Source: a virus. Taken from it: a stretch of DNA of 28,706 nt. The stretch is from positions 1 to 28,706 of the IMG/VR virus record IMGVR_UViG_3300008267_001965; one strand, 5' to 3'. Made by a program: the position numbers and the translations under genes. The notes below the pieces were generated by a model. The model was not told the DNA's origin. It ran no database searches and saw only the letters and a list, made by a program, of their open reading frames with translations. Positions 13,956 through 20,625 of the stretch are shown here, one piece after another. The first letter of the stretch is position 1. Every line of letters starts with the position of its first letter.

Positions 13956-15130
13956 TAGTTCACCTTGATACTGTCCTTAAAAAAGTTGCCACAGAGGTAA
14001 AAGCAAATAATTTGCAATTTCCTCACAAAGATAAACGAATTTTATTGAGTATAAGCAATCAAATTGACCAAGGTCAGTTTTTAACTGAAAATCAGGCCAA
14101 GCTAACATTAAAAATCTTTAAAGAAAACATACCCGAAATTAAAAAAATTGAATCAACCATTGAGTCTATTATTGAGACAAACAGTTGGTCAAAGATTTTT
14201 CGACTAATACAAAAAGTTCGTAAAATTTACCTGTCTACCGAAGGCGAAAATACCGTATGTATTGAATTTACCTACGACAAACGCCTTAAAGAAAAATTAA
14301 TTTCTCTGAGTCATCAAGTGCAGGGACAAATTTCTGCCATCGGCGCTCGAGTATATGGTGTTAGTTACACGGAAAAAAATATACATACCCTTGTAGGTCA
14401 TTTTTTAAGGGAAGATTTTGAAATAGATGACAAAATTTTGAATTTTTACTATGAGATTGACAAACTGTTAACTAGTAAGAATAATAATTTTGATATTTTT
14501 AAAACAGAAAACGAAAATTTTAAAAAAATTATTGAATCAAAAGTTGGACCAATATCATCAGCAAATGCTATCAAACTCAATGACCAAAAAATTCGGTATC
14601 AGTACCAAATTTTTGAAGAAATTGCGGCCACTACACTTACAGAAAAAATTGCAGTAAGAAAAAATACAAAAATTTTTATTGACGAATCTAAAGTTTTGTT
14701 AGAGGATGTGCTACAATCTTTAAAAGAACTTGACCGACTGCCTATCCTTTGTATACTCGAAGGACATACACCAAAGGTCAACAAAAAAACACTGGATTTT
14801 TTGCATAACGCACTAAAATTCCATAATCTCACTGACAACGTTGGAATCTATTTTCGATTTGATAAAACTGAAGATAATGTGAATTTTAATTCGTCTGTAG
14901 CTGACTATCAATTTAATAAAGATTTAAACGACCAAACAATAGTAGCTGGTATAGCTAACAATAAATTGCCAAAATTCTTCTTAAAATCTCCATGGAAGCC
15001 AAAAACTGTAATTAGTTTCACAAATAATTTTAAAAATAACAAAAGTGCTGTATACTGTACAGATGTTGATCTTGTTATCTATTATACAGATAAAGTACTG
15101 TTAACTGGAGATGTTGATGTCATCGTGTAA
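13952..15130 (+). CDS. Unknown conserved protein upstream of uvsW
   Basis: 392 aa, not recognised. It is Lys/Ile/Asn-rich, with no membrane segment or known motif. The N-terminal half is helical (VLKKVATEVKANNL, ESTIESIIETNSWSKIF). A central part has EKIAVRKNTKIFIDESKVLL, and the C-terminal third reads like an alternating strand-helix domain (LPILCILEGHTP, NVGIYFRFDKTEDNVNF, TVISFTNNFKNNKSAVYC, DVDLVIYYTDKVLL). It overlaps both the fusion protein (ATGA) and uvsW (by up to 20 nt), so it is tightly coupled to the helicase. A partner function with UvsW is positional inference only. Confidence 0.75.
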   Translation: MIVHLDTVLKKVATEVKANNLQFPHKDKRILLSISNQIDQGQFLTENQAKLTLKIFKENIPEIKKIESTIESIIETNSWSKIFRLIQKVRKIYLSTEGENTVCIEFTYDKRLKEKLISLSHQVQGQISAIGARVYGVSYTEKNIHTLVGHFLREDFEIDDKILNFYYEIDKLLTSKNNNFDIFKTENENFKKIIESKVGPISSANAIKLNDQKIRYQYQIFEEIAATTLTEKIAVRKNTKIFIDESKVLLEDVLQSLKELDRLPILCILEGHTPKVNKKTLDFLHNALKFHNLTDNVGIYFRFDKTEDNVNFNSSVADYQFNKDLNDQTIVAGIANNKLPKFFLKSPWKPKTVISFTNNFKNNKSAVYCTDVDLVIYYTDKVLLTGDVDVIV

Positions 15131-16577
15131 GCTCGTTATAAGAGACGAAGTAAACATTAAAATAGAAGGGCTCCCGGTGGAAATTCGTAGAAAGCTGAGT
15201 AATGCCTTTAAGTACGAAATTCCATACGCTAGATACCACCCTGCATATAAACTAGGCAGGTGGGATGGTAGTGTTACGCTGTTTGGTATGGGTGGAAATG
15301 GTTACATTAACCAGTTGCCCCGCATATTGGAAATACTGGAAAAAAGCGGTGTCGAAGTTGAAGAAATTGAAGATTTAAGAAATAGCGTAGCACTAAAATT
15401 TCCAGAAGTTACAGAAGAATTCTGGGGAGATCAATGCTGGCCAGCCGGACATAGATTTGCTGGACAGCCCATTCGTCTGCGAGACGATCAGGTTGAAGTG
15501 GTTAATAATTTTCTTAAAAATCCACAGGCATTACAAGAAGTTGCTACTGGTGCAGGCAAAACAATTATGACTGCTACTTTGGCAAAATTATGTGAACCTT
15601 TTGGTCGAACAATCACTATTGTTCCTAATAAAAGTCTAGTAGAACAAACAGAAGAAGACTTTATCAACGTAGGGCTTGATGTTGGTGTGTACTATGGTGA
15701 TCGTAAAGATCTCAATAAAACACACACAATTTGTACATGGCAAAGTCTTAATATTCTTGACAAGAAATCAAAGAATATGGAGCATGACATTGTATCACTG
15801 GCAGAATTTTTAGAAGGTGTACAAACTGTTGTTGTAGACGAAGTTCATCAGGCCAAAGCAGAAGTTTTAAAGAATTTATTAACACAGAATATGTGTAATG
15901 CACCCATTCGTTGGGGATTAACAGGTACTGTACCCAAAGAAGCCTTTGAATTTGAAAGTATTTTTGCCAGCATTGGTCCAGTAGTAGGCCGTGTCAGTGC
16001 TAAAGAACTTCAGGACAAAGGAGTACTTGCTCAATGTCATGTAAATGTGTTACAATTAGTAGATATTCCAGAGTTTAGAAGTTATGCAGAAGAAAACAAA
16101 TATCTTGTCACTGATGAAGACAGAATGATTTACATCAGTAACTTGATCAAGGATGTTGCTAAAACTGGCAATACACTTGTACTAGTAAATCGTATTGAAT
16201 CAGGCAAGTTTTTAACTAATGAGATTCCAGATAGTGTGTTCATATCTGGTGCAGTAAAAACAACAGATAGAAAAGAAGAATATGACGAAGTTAAAACAAG
16301 TGACAACAAGATTATTGTGGCGACTTATGGTGTGGCCGCTGTGGGTATTAATATCCCTAGGATTTTTAATCTGGTTCTTCTGGAGTCCGGAAAGAGCTTT
16401 ACAAGAGTTATACAAAGCATTGGGCGAGGTATTAGAAAAGCTGAAGATAAAGACTTTGTCCAAATCTGGGACATCACGTCAACCTGCAAATACGCGAAAC
16501 GACATTTAACTGAAAGAAAGAAATTTTATAAGGAAGCAAAATACCCATTTACATTAGAAAAAGTAAAATGGGATTGA
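15111..16577 (+). CDS. uvsW: RNA-DNA/branch-migration helicase UvsW
   Basis: 488 aa SF2 helicase matching T4 UvsW, which unwinds R-loops and stalled forks and switches replication from origin- to recombination-dependent. The N-terminal UvsW-type domain shows YARYHPAYKLGRWDGSVTLF. Helicase motifs are Walker A ATGAGKT (145-151), motif II DEVH (244-247), motif III LTGTV, then YGVAAVGINIP and motif VI QSIGRGIRK. The C-terminus FYKEAKYPFTLEKVKW is typical. The start is ATG 15111, or ATG 15117 two codons later (MSSCKLVIRDE). No own promoter is seen; it is translated by overlap with the preceding gene. Confidence 0.92.
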   Translation: MLMSSCKLVIRDEVNIKIEGLPVEIRRKLSNAFKYEIPYARYHPAYKLGRWDGSVTLFGMGGNGYINQLPRILEILEKSGVEVEEIEDLRNSVALKFPEVTEEFWGDQCWPAGHRFAGQPIRLRDDQVEVVNNFLKNPQALQEVATGAGKTIMTATLAKLCEPFGRTITIVPNKSLVEQTEEDFINVGLDVGVYYGDRKDLNKTHTICTWQSLNILDKKSKNMEHDIVSLAEFLEGVQTVVVDEVHQAKAEVLKNLLTQNMCNAPIRWGLTGTVPKEAFEFESIFASIGPVVGRVSAKELQDKGVLAQCHVNVLQLVDIPEFRSYAEENKYLVTDEDRMIYISNLIKDVAKTGNTLVLVNRIESGKFLTNEIPDSVFISGAVKTTDRKEEYDEVKTSDNKIIVATYGVAAVGINIPRIFNLVLLESGKSFTRVIQSIGRGIRKAEDKDFVQIWDITSTCKYAKRHLTERKKFYKEAKYPFTLEKVKWD

Positions 16578-16602
16578 CAATCTGAATAGATTGTTGTATT
16601 AT
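16574..16602 (+). promoter_or_regulatory. Host-type sigma70 promoter with overlapping inverted repeats
   Basis: TTGACA (16574-16579), 17-nt spacer, TATTAT (16597-16602), one base off the -10 consensus. Transcription should start about 7 nt after the -10, on or beside ATG 16609. The spacer is filled by inverted repeat ACAATCT-GAAT-AGATTGT (16577-16594), and a second one, GTTGT...ACAAC, straddles the -10 (16593-16608), an operator-like arrangement. It overlaps the uvsW stop. Confidence 0.65.
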
Positions 16603-16608
16603 AACAAC

Positions 16609-17115
16609 ATGATGATACTTACATTAGACAATATACCCTTTGATTTAAATAATCTTCCAGAGGAAGTTGACGACAATATGCGATTTGCTGTGTTAGATAA
16701 CAGTAGTCCGCAAGAGCCTGATTTCTTTTTTCAACCCTTGATATTTTTAGAAAGCTTTAACAGTCCTGCAATGGTCTTAAAAATAGGCGACGACGAAGTT
16801 ACTATGCCTATTGATTGGAGTATAGCTGTAGGAGATAGTCAAAGTAGTTGTGATATAGAAATATTATCTTTAACTAGTTTAAACGATCGTGGATTTGAAG
16901 CATTATGTTTTAATCCGTTGAGTAGTTTTAGAGTAGAATTTAAACCTATTGAAATAGTAAATTTCTACAACGATGTTAAATGGTATTTTCCTAAAATGAA
17001 AAATAGTCAGCTATTAGCTGTGCCATTAAACAATAAACCTAAAGCACTTTGTACTTATTTTGTTAAAGAAATTTCTCGTCAAAACGAATTAATAGATTTA
17101 TCAAAATTGCTGTAA
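16609..17115 (+). CDS. Unknown protein after uvsW, possibly leaderless
   Basis: 168 aa from ATG 16609 (or 167 from 16612). The TTG at 16591 lies inside the promoter and is rejected. The sequence is strand-rich: MILTLDNIPFDLNNLPEEVD, then FFFQPLIFLESFNSPAMVLK, DDEVTMPIDWSIAVGDSQ, LSSFRVEFKPIEIVNFYNDV and KNSQLLAVPLNNKPKALCTY. The Trp/Phe-rich core with a closing helix suggests a compact beta domain. It has no Shine-Dalgarno, but a strong promoter places its 5' end at the start codon. Function is unknown, although I recall similar proteins beside uvsW in marine T4-like phages. Confidence 0.75.
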   Translation: MMILTLDNIPFDLNNLPEEVDDNMRFAVLDNSSPQEPDFFFQPLIFLESFNSPAMVLKIGDDEVTMPIDWSIAVGDSQSSCDIEILSLTSLNDRGFEALCFNPLSSFRVEFKPIEIVNFYNDVKWYFPKMKNSQLLAVPLNNKPKALCTYFVKEISRQNELIDLSKLL

Positions 17116-17117
17116 AA

Positions 17118-17402
17118 ATGGGAACACTCAAACCAGGTGCGACATATATCTACGAGCGCAACGGTGAAGAAATATACGCTCGAGAGATAGGATCAACGGA
17201 ACGTAAATTGATTGGATATCAATACGAAAAAGAAATTGATCCCCGCACTCCGGATGGTCGTCCATTATACGAACACTTAAGAGAAGATAAACTATGGGGC
17301 GAAATTCGTCGAGCTGCTCCCTCCAATCCTGCTTTACAAAAGGCCCTTGATCGTGCTATACTAATATATAAAATGACAAAAGACTATGAGCGAAAAAATT
17401 GA
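17118..17402 (+). CDS. Small conserved basic protein
   Basis: 94 aa, unknown function. It has an N-terminal strand pair (LKPGATYIYERNGEEIYARE), then RKLIGYQYEKEIDPRTPDGR and a helical C-terminus (EIRRAAPSNPALQKALDRAI, YKMTKDYERKN). It begins 2 nt after the previous stop and overlaps the gp62-like gene by 17 nt, so it is part of the same coupled operon. Confidence 0.75.
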   Translation: MGTLKPGATYIYERNGEEIYAREIGSTERKLIGYQYEKEIDPRTPDGRPLYEHLREDKLWGEIRRAAPSNPALQKALDRAILIYKMTKDYERKN

Positions 17403-17859
17403 ACTAAAAGACAAACTAGCCGCTGTTGATCTTGGGGCTAAAAATCTGTGGGATGACATTACCGACGATCAAAGAAAGTCATTGAAAAGTGAACTGTTTA
17501 TCCTTAACAGATATATTAGTAATGTCAAAGGCCAATCAAGAGAACTGCAAGAGCATTTTGTATTGACCGTTAATGAATTTTTTAACAAACATTGGAACAC
17601 CTTACAAAAGCATCCTAAATTACAATGGCAATTACTGTGTATGTGTAGTCATGAAAGCAGGAAGATCTTTTTCCATGAATGGATAGGTTTTAAAAGAAAA
17701 AAAGCAGATACTAAAAGATTGAAATTTTTATTAGAACTCTATCCAAGTAAAAAACAAGATGAACTAGAATTGTTATCCGAACTAATGACTTTAAAAGAAA
17801 TAAAAGATCTAGCTCGACAACATGGTTATGAAGACAAAGAAATTGAAAAACTGTTTTGA
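17386..17859 (+). CDS. 62: Clamp-loader small subunit, gp62-like (tentative)
   Basis: 157 aa. T4 gp62 (187 aa) is the small clamp-loader subunit that, with gp44, loads sliding clamp gp45 onto DNA. This protein shows the same plan: FILNRYISNV (as INRGLS in T4), a helical middle with FFNKHWNTLQKHPKLQWQLL, a basic block FKRKKADTKRLKFLLELYP and a closing EIKDLARQHGYEDKEIEKLF, similar to the T4-like C-terminal helix. The similarity is of pattern rather than long identity, so the name is moderate. The helicase and the polymerase-like protein nearby fit a replication role. Confidence 0.55.
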   Translation: MSEKIELKDKLAAVDLGAKNLWDDITDDQRKSLKSELFILNRYISNVKGQSRELQEHFVLTVNEFFNKHWNTLQKHPKLQWQLLCMCSHESRKIFFHEWIGFKRKKADTKRLKFLLELYPSKKQDELELLSELMTLKEIKDLARQHGYEDKEIEKLF

Positions 17860-17866
17860 GTTAAAA

Positions 17867-18553
17867 GTGAACAAAGAAAAACCATTTACTTGTCAATACT
17901 GCGGGCATGGTTATACTAAAGAAAGCACACTTATAACGCATGTCTGTGAACAGAAACGAAGACATCTAGCGGCCACAGAAAAGCATGTGTTGATTGGTTT
18001 TAGAACTTTTATCAGATTCTTTCAACTAACACAAAATGCCAAACAAGATAAGACCTACAGCGAATTTGCAAAAAGTCCTTATTATAATGCATTTGTAAAA
18101 TTTGGTAGTTTTGTCAGTAATGTAAATCCTTTATATCCAGATCATTTTATTGACTGGATTGTAAAAAGCGGAGTTAAATTAGATCATTGGTGCCGCGATG
18201 CACTCTATGAAAAATATGTGTTAGAACTTATCCACGCAGAACATGCAGAAGTGGCACTAGAACGCAGTATAAAAACTATGGACACTTGGGCTGAAAACAA
18301 TAACAGCGTGTGGAATCATTATTTTAAATACGTAAGCCCTAACAGGGCAACATTTGATATTAAAGACGGTAAGATAAGCCCGTGGTTGATACTTAATTGT
18401 CAAACAGGCAAAGATCTATTAGCATCTATGTCTGATGAACAGCTAGCATCGATAAGTAGTATTATAGACCCCCAGGTATGGGTAAAAAGATTTAAAAACG
18501 AAAAGTATAATCTTGGTCTAGTCAAGGATGTAGTCAGGGAGGCTAGCTTATGA
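17867..18553 (+). CDS. Zinc-finger protein of unknown function
   Basis: About 228 aa. I choose GTG 17867 (reading MNKEKPFTCQYCGHGY), 8 nt past the gp62-like stop; the longer start at 17822 would overlap it by 38 nt. A C2H2-like zinc finger lies at the extreme N-terminus: FTCQYCGHGYTKESTLITHV then C (Cys-x2-Cys ... His-x-Cys). The rest is helical and aromatic (FRTFIRFFQLTQNA, EFAKSPYYNAFVKFGSFV, PDHFIDWIVKSGVKLDHW, VWNHYFKYVSPNRATFD, DGKISPWLILNC). I recall homologous N-terminal-finger proteins in marine T4-like phages but know no function; a DNA- or mRNA-binding replication accessory is a guess. The stop overlaps the next ATG (ATGA). Confidence 0.75.
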   Translation: MNKEKPFTCQYCGHGYTKESTLITHVCEQKRRHLAATEKHVLIGFRTFIRFFQLTQNAKQDKTYSEFAKSPYYNAFVKFGSFVSNVNPLYPDHFIDWIVKSGVKLDHWCRDALYEKYVLELIHAEHAEVALERSIKTMDTWAENNNSVWNHYFKYVSPNRATFDIKDGKISPWLILNCQTGKDLLASMSDEQLASISSIIDPQVWVKRFKNEKYNLGLVKDVVREASL

Positions 18554-18735
18554 GTCCTAACGTTGAAAATGATAACGAACAAAATCTTAATTTAGAAGTT
18601 ATTGTAAGCGAAGATGACAAAACTGTTTATGTAAAACTAACAGGGTTTGATGACATAGAATCTGCTGACGAATACGCTATGTATCTAGTAGATAAGCTAC
18701 CACTAATGTTGTTTGAATCACAGGTAATGCACTAA
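18550..18735 (+). CDS. Small acidic protein upstream of Pol III-like gene
   Basis: 61 aa, unknown function. It is acidic, with a strand region LNLEVIVSEDDKTVYVKLTG followed by a helix SADEYAMYLVDKLPLMLFES. It overlaps both neighbours (ATGA upstream, TAATG downstream), so it is translated together with the zinc-finger and Pol III-like proteins. Small proteins of this kind often form a complex with the neighbour, but nothing here proves it. Confidence 0.75.
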   Translation: MSPNVENDNEQNLNLEVIVSEDDKTVYVKLTGFDDIESADEYAMYLVDKLPLMLFESQVMH

Positions 18736-19313
18736 TGCCAGATATTGATATAGATTTTGCAGACAGACAAAAGGTGCTAGATGTAGTTAAACACATCAAA
18801 GCATCTCGTTTAGAAAACAATAAACTTGTTCCGCATAATACTGGAGTTTACGCACAGGAAATACCAGTAAATCCTATATCAAATTACTCAACTTTAGATT
18901 ATAAAGAAGCTGAGTATCGTAGATATTTTAAAGTAGATTTGCTCAACGTAAGCTTGTATAAAGATATAAGCAGTGAAGAGCATCTTAAAAATTTAATGGA
19001 GACTGAACCATTATGGGATCTTTTACAACAAGAGGAATTTACAAATCTATTATTTCATTTGAATGGCCATGGTGCAATTCTGAAGAAAACTTGCCCTACT
19101 TCAGTGGAAGAATTAGCTGCCGTCCTGGCAATGATACGCCCAGCAAAGAGACATTTGATTGGGGAGAGCTGGACTACGATAATGAAGGAAGTCTGGATCC
19201 CTCCAGAGACTGGTGAGTACTACTTTAAAAAAGCACACGCTGTGGCCTACGCAATGGCTGTGATTGTGCAGATGAACTTAATCTGTGAGCAGATCAGCTA
19301 CGGGTTTAGTTAA
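18735..19313 (+). CDS. Miniature DNA polymerase III alpha-like protein
   Basis: 192 aa carrying, in order, the landmarks of the C-family polymerase (bacterial Pol III alpha) palm and fingers. PDIDIDF at residues 2-8 matches the PDxDxDF motif that holds two catalytic Asp in E. coli alpha (D401/D403). HNTGVYAQ at 34-41 aligns with HAAGVVIA. YFKVDLLNVSLYKDI at about 64-78 aligns with the VKFDFLGLRTLT segment that holds the third Asp (D555). ELAAVLAMIRPAKR at about 126-139 aligns with ALVALFRPGPL, and YFKKAHAVAYA at 163-173 aligns with the FNKSHAAAYA motif. The PHP domain and the large C-terminal half are absent. The alignment is by eye. The known alpha subunit exceeds 1100 aa, so this is a compact palm-like remnant or a new use of the fold. 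I believe relatives occur in marine T4-like phages as unassigned proteins. Confidence 0.78.
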   Translation: MPDIDIDFADRQKVLDVVKHIKASRLENNKLVPHNTGVYAQEIPVNPISNYSTLDYKEAEYRRYFKVDLLNVSLYKDISSEEHLKNLMETEPLWDLLQQEEFTNLLFHLNGHGAILKKTCPTSVEELAAVLAMIRPAKRHLIGESWTTIMKEVWIPPETGEYYFKKAHAVAYAMAVIVQMNLICEQISYGFS

Positions 19314-19690
19314 CGACTAGTTGGTTTTCGCACCAACTGTACGCTCTTTCTTTTAATACGTTTAAGGGACAGGTTCATAAGATTTACCACTGGCCCTAGT
19401 ATAATTCTCACATCTTTACTGTTAAACGTTTTTATAATATACCTAAACGGTTCTATTTCTTTTCTTAAGAAGATATTAATAGGAACTTGACGGTTACTTT
19501 CCCACCACCAAATTTCTCCCAGCTCAAGAAGCAGGGTTTTTTCATCAGTTGTACGTACTGCTTCCAGGTCGTAAAAGCTTGTAACGTGCTGATCTTGGTT
19601 GATTATTATTCCCACGTACTCATTCTCTCCGTAATTAAGTACACTGATAAAGGGCAGTTGTTGTTCGATGTTATCTCTTAATTTAACCAT
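19310..19690 (-). CDS. Conserved minus-strand phage protein, unknown
   Basis: 126 aa from ATG at 19690 (MVKLRDNIEQQLPF); a longer start at 19720 would run through the promoter and into the next gene, so it is rejected. Signature segments are VGIIINQDQHVTSFYDLEAV, LGEIWWWESNRQVPINIFL, KTFNSKDVRIILGPVVNL and KRIKRKSVQLVRKP, and the basic C-terminus may bind nucleic acid. The rare WWW run and INIFL block make chance coding unlikely. It is the only convincing minus-strand gene of the window, converging on the Pol III-like gene with a 4-nt stop overlap (TTAA). Its upstream box TATACGTA plus 5 nt gives leaderless geometry. Confidence 0.78.
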   Translation of the reverse strand: MVKLRDNIEQQLPFISVLNYGENEYVGIIINQDQHVTSFYDLEAVRTTDEKTLLLELGEIWWWESNRQVPINIFLRKEIEPFRYIIKTFNSKDVRIILGPVVNLMNLSLKRIKRKSVQLVRKPTSR

Positions 19691-19703
19691 ATAAATACGT
19701 ATA
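19690..19703. promoter_or_regulatory. Divergent late promoter pair
   Basis: Plus strand: TATAAATA (19690-19697, perfect T4 late consensus), then TATAGGGA and ATG 19715. Minus strand: TATACGTA (19696-19703 read in reverse), then 5 nt and ATG at 19690. The two boxes overlap by 2 bp, so only one polymerase can probably occupy the site at a time. The plus-strand box is strong evidence; the minus box has one mismatch to TATAAGTA and two to TATAAATA and is tentative. Confidence 0.7.
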
Positions 19704-19714
19704 GGGACTTCCAA

Positions 19715-20572
19715 ATGCAAAAAATTTCATGTTATTTATATCCAAACAAAATCAATCTAGTTGCAGATGTGGCTTTATATCCTGTGAGGTGGAAAATCGT
19801 GTATCAAAATAAAATTAAAATTGATGTTAAGAATTCAGATCAAAAGCGTATAAGCCTATCTGGAATGACACTAAAAATGACTGTCACAGATGTAAAAGGT
19901 GCGTTATTACTCACAACAGATGTGGTAAATTCTTTAACAACTCAAGGGTTAGCAACAGTTAATCTAACTGCCGACGCCTTAAAAGGAGTTAATCCCCAAT
20001 TCTTAAAATTTACCATATATCGAGTAAATCCAGACACTACTAGAACTGTACTGTACGCTGACACTCAATTTGGGGCAGAAGGGCTTATGGAATTAGTCGG
20101 TGCTGCATTCCCCCAAGCAGGGTCAACAATACCAGAAAAAATACCTTCAAGATACATAACAAGATTCTATGGAATTACCAATACTGACATGGGTAATGTC
20201 TTATTAGGAACCACAGTTTATTACAGCGATGCTGTAGAAATAACTAGACCCAATTTCTTAAAAGCAGAAGTAGAAGAATACCTTACTATGGAATTTTCTT
20301 TTAAAGATCTAGTAGGATCTGTTATCGTAGAGTGGACCAAAGATGCAGTTGTAAGTGCTGGAACTACTTGGGAAACCATTGAGACTTTTAATGTAACAAC
20401 AATGAATGATGTGGTTACAAAGACATACGAATTTCCTACATATCGAAGAGATTATAACTGGGCAAGGGTTAAATATCAAAAGAGCGGAACAAATACTGGT
20501 AGTATCAATGCTGTAATAGTAACATTTGATGATATTTCCGGCGAGCTTGTTTTAGATGGCGGCGGAGCATAA
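19715..20572 (+). CDS. Virion structural protein, fibre/baseplate type
   Basis: 285 aa. It begins MQKISCYLYPNKINLVADVA, a start I have seen on marine T4-like virion proteins. The N-terminal domain is strand-rich (NSDQKRISLSGMTLKMTVTD) like baseplate or upper-fibre proteins. The middle has TRFYGITNTDMGNVLLGTTV, and the C-terminus is SINAVIVTFDDISGELVLDG ending in Gly-Gly-Ala. It is expressed from the perfect late promoter at 19690 with an AGGGA site. Its 3' end (GGCGGAGCAT) is repeated at the end of the gene at 24916, and both are followed directly by a fibre gene, so it is probably an attachment partner of the fibre. The role is inferred. Confidence 0.72.
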   Translation: MQKISCYLYPNKINLVADVALYPVRWKIVYQNKIKIDVKNSDQKRISLSGMTLKMTVTDVKGALLLTTDVVNSLTTQGLATVNLTADALKGVNPQFLKFTIYRVNPDTTRTVLYADTQFGAEGLMELVGAAFPQAGSTIPEKIPSRYITRFYGITNTDMGNVLLGTTVYYSDAVEITRPNFLKAEVEEYLTMEFSFKDLVGSVIVEWTKDAVVSAGTTWETIETFNVTTMNDVVTKTYEFPTYRRDYNWARVKYQKSGTNTGSINAVIVTFDDISGELVLDGGGA

Positions 20573-20625
20573 TAATGACTGTAAGAATACTATTAAGAAG
20601 AGATATAGCATCGGTTTGGGCTAGC
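20561..20625 (+). repeat. Duplicated fibre junction, copy 1
   Basis: GGCGGAGCATAATA then ATGAC at the stop of gene 19715 and start of the collagen-like fibre, continuing through the conserved RI-x-LRRD coding region. It matches copy 2 at 25108, where gene 24916 ends and the propeller fibre begins. Confidence 0.7.
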
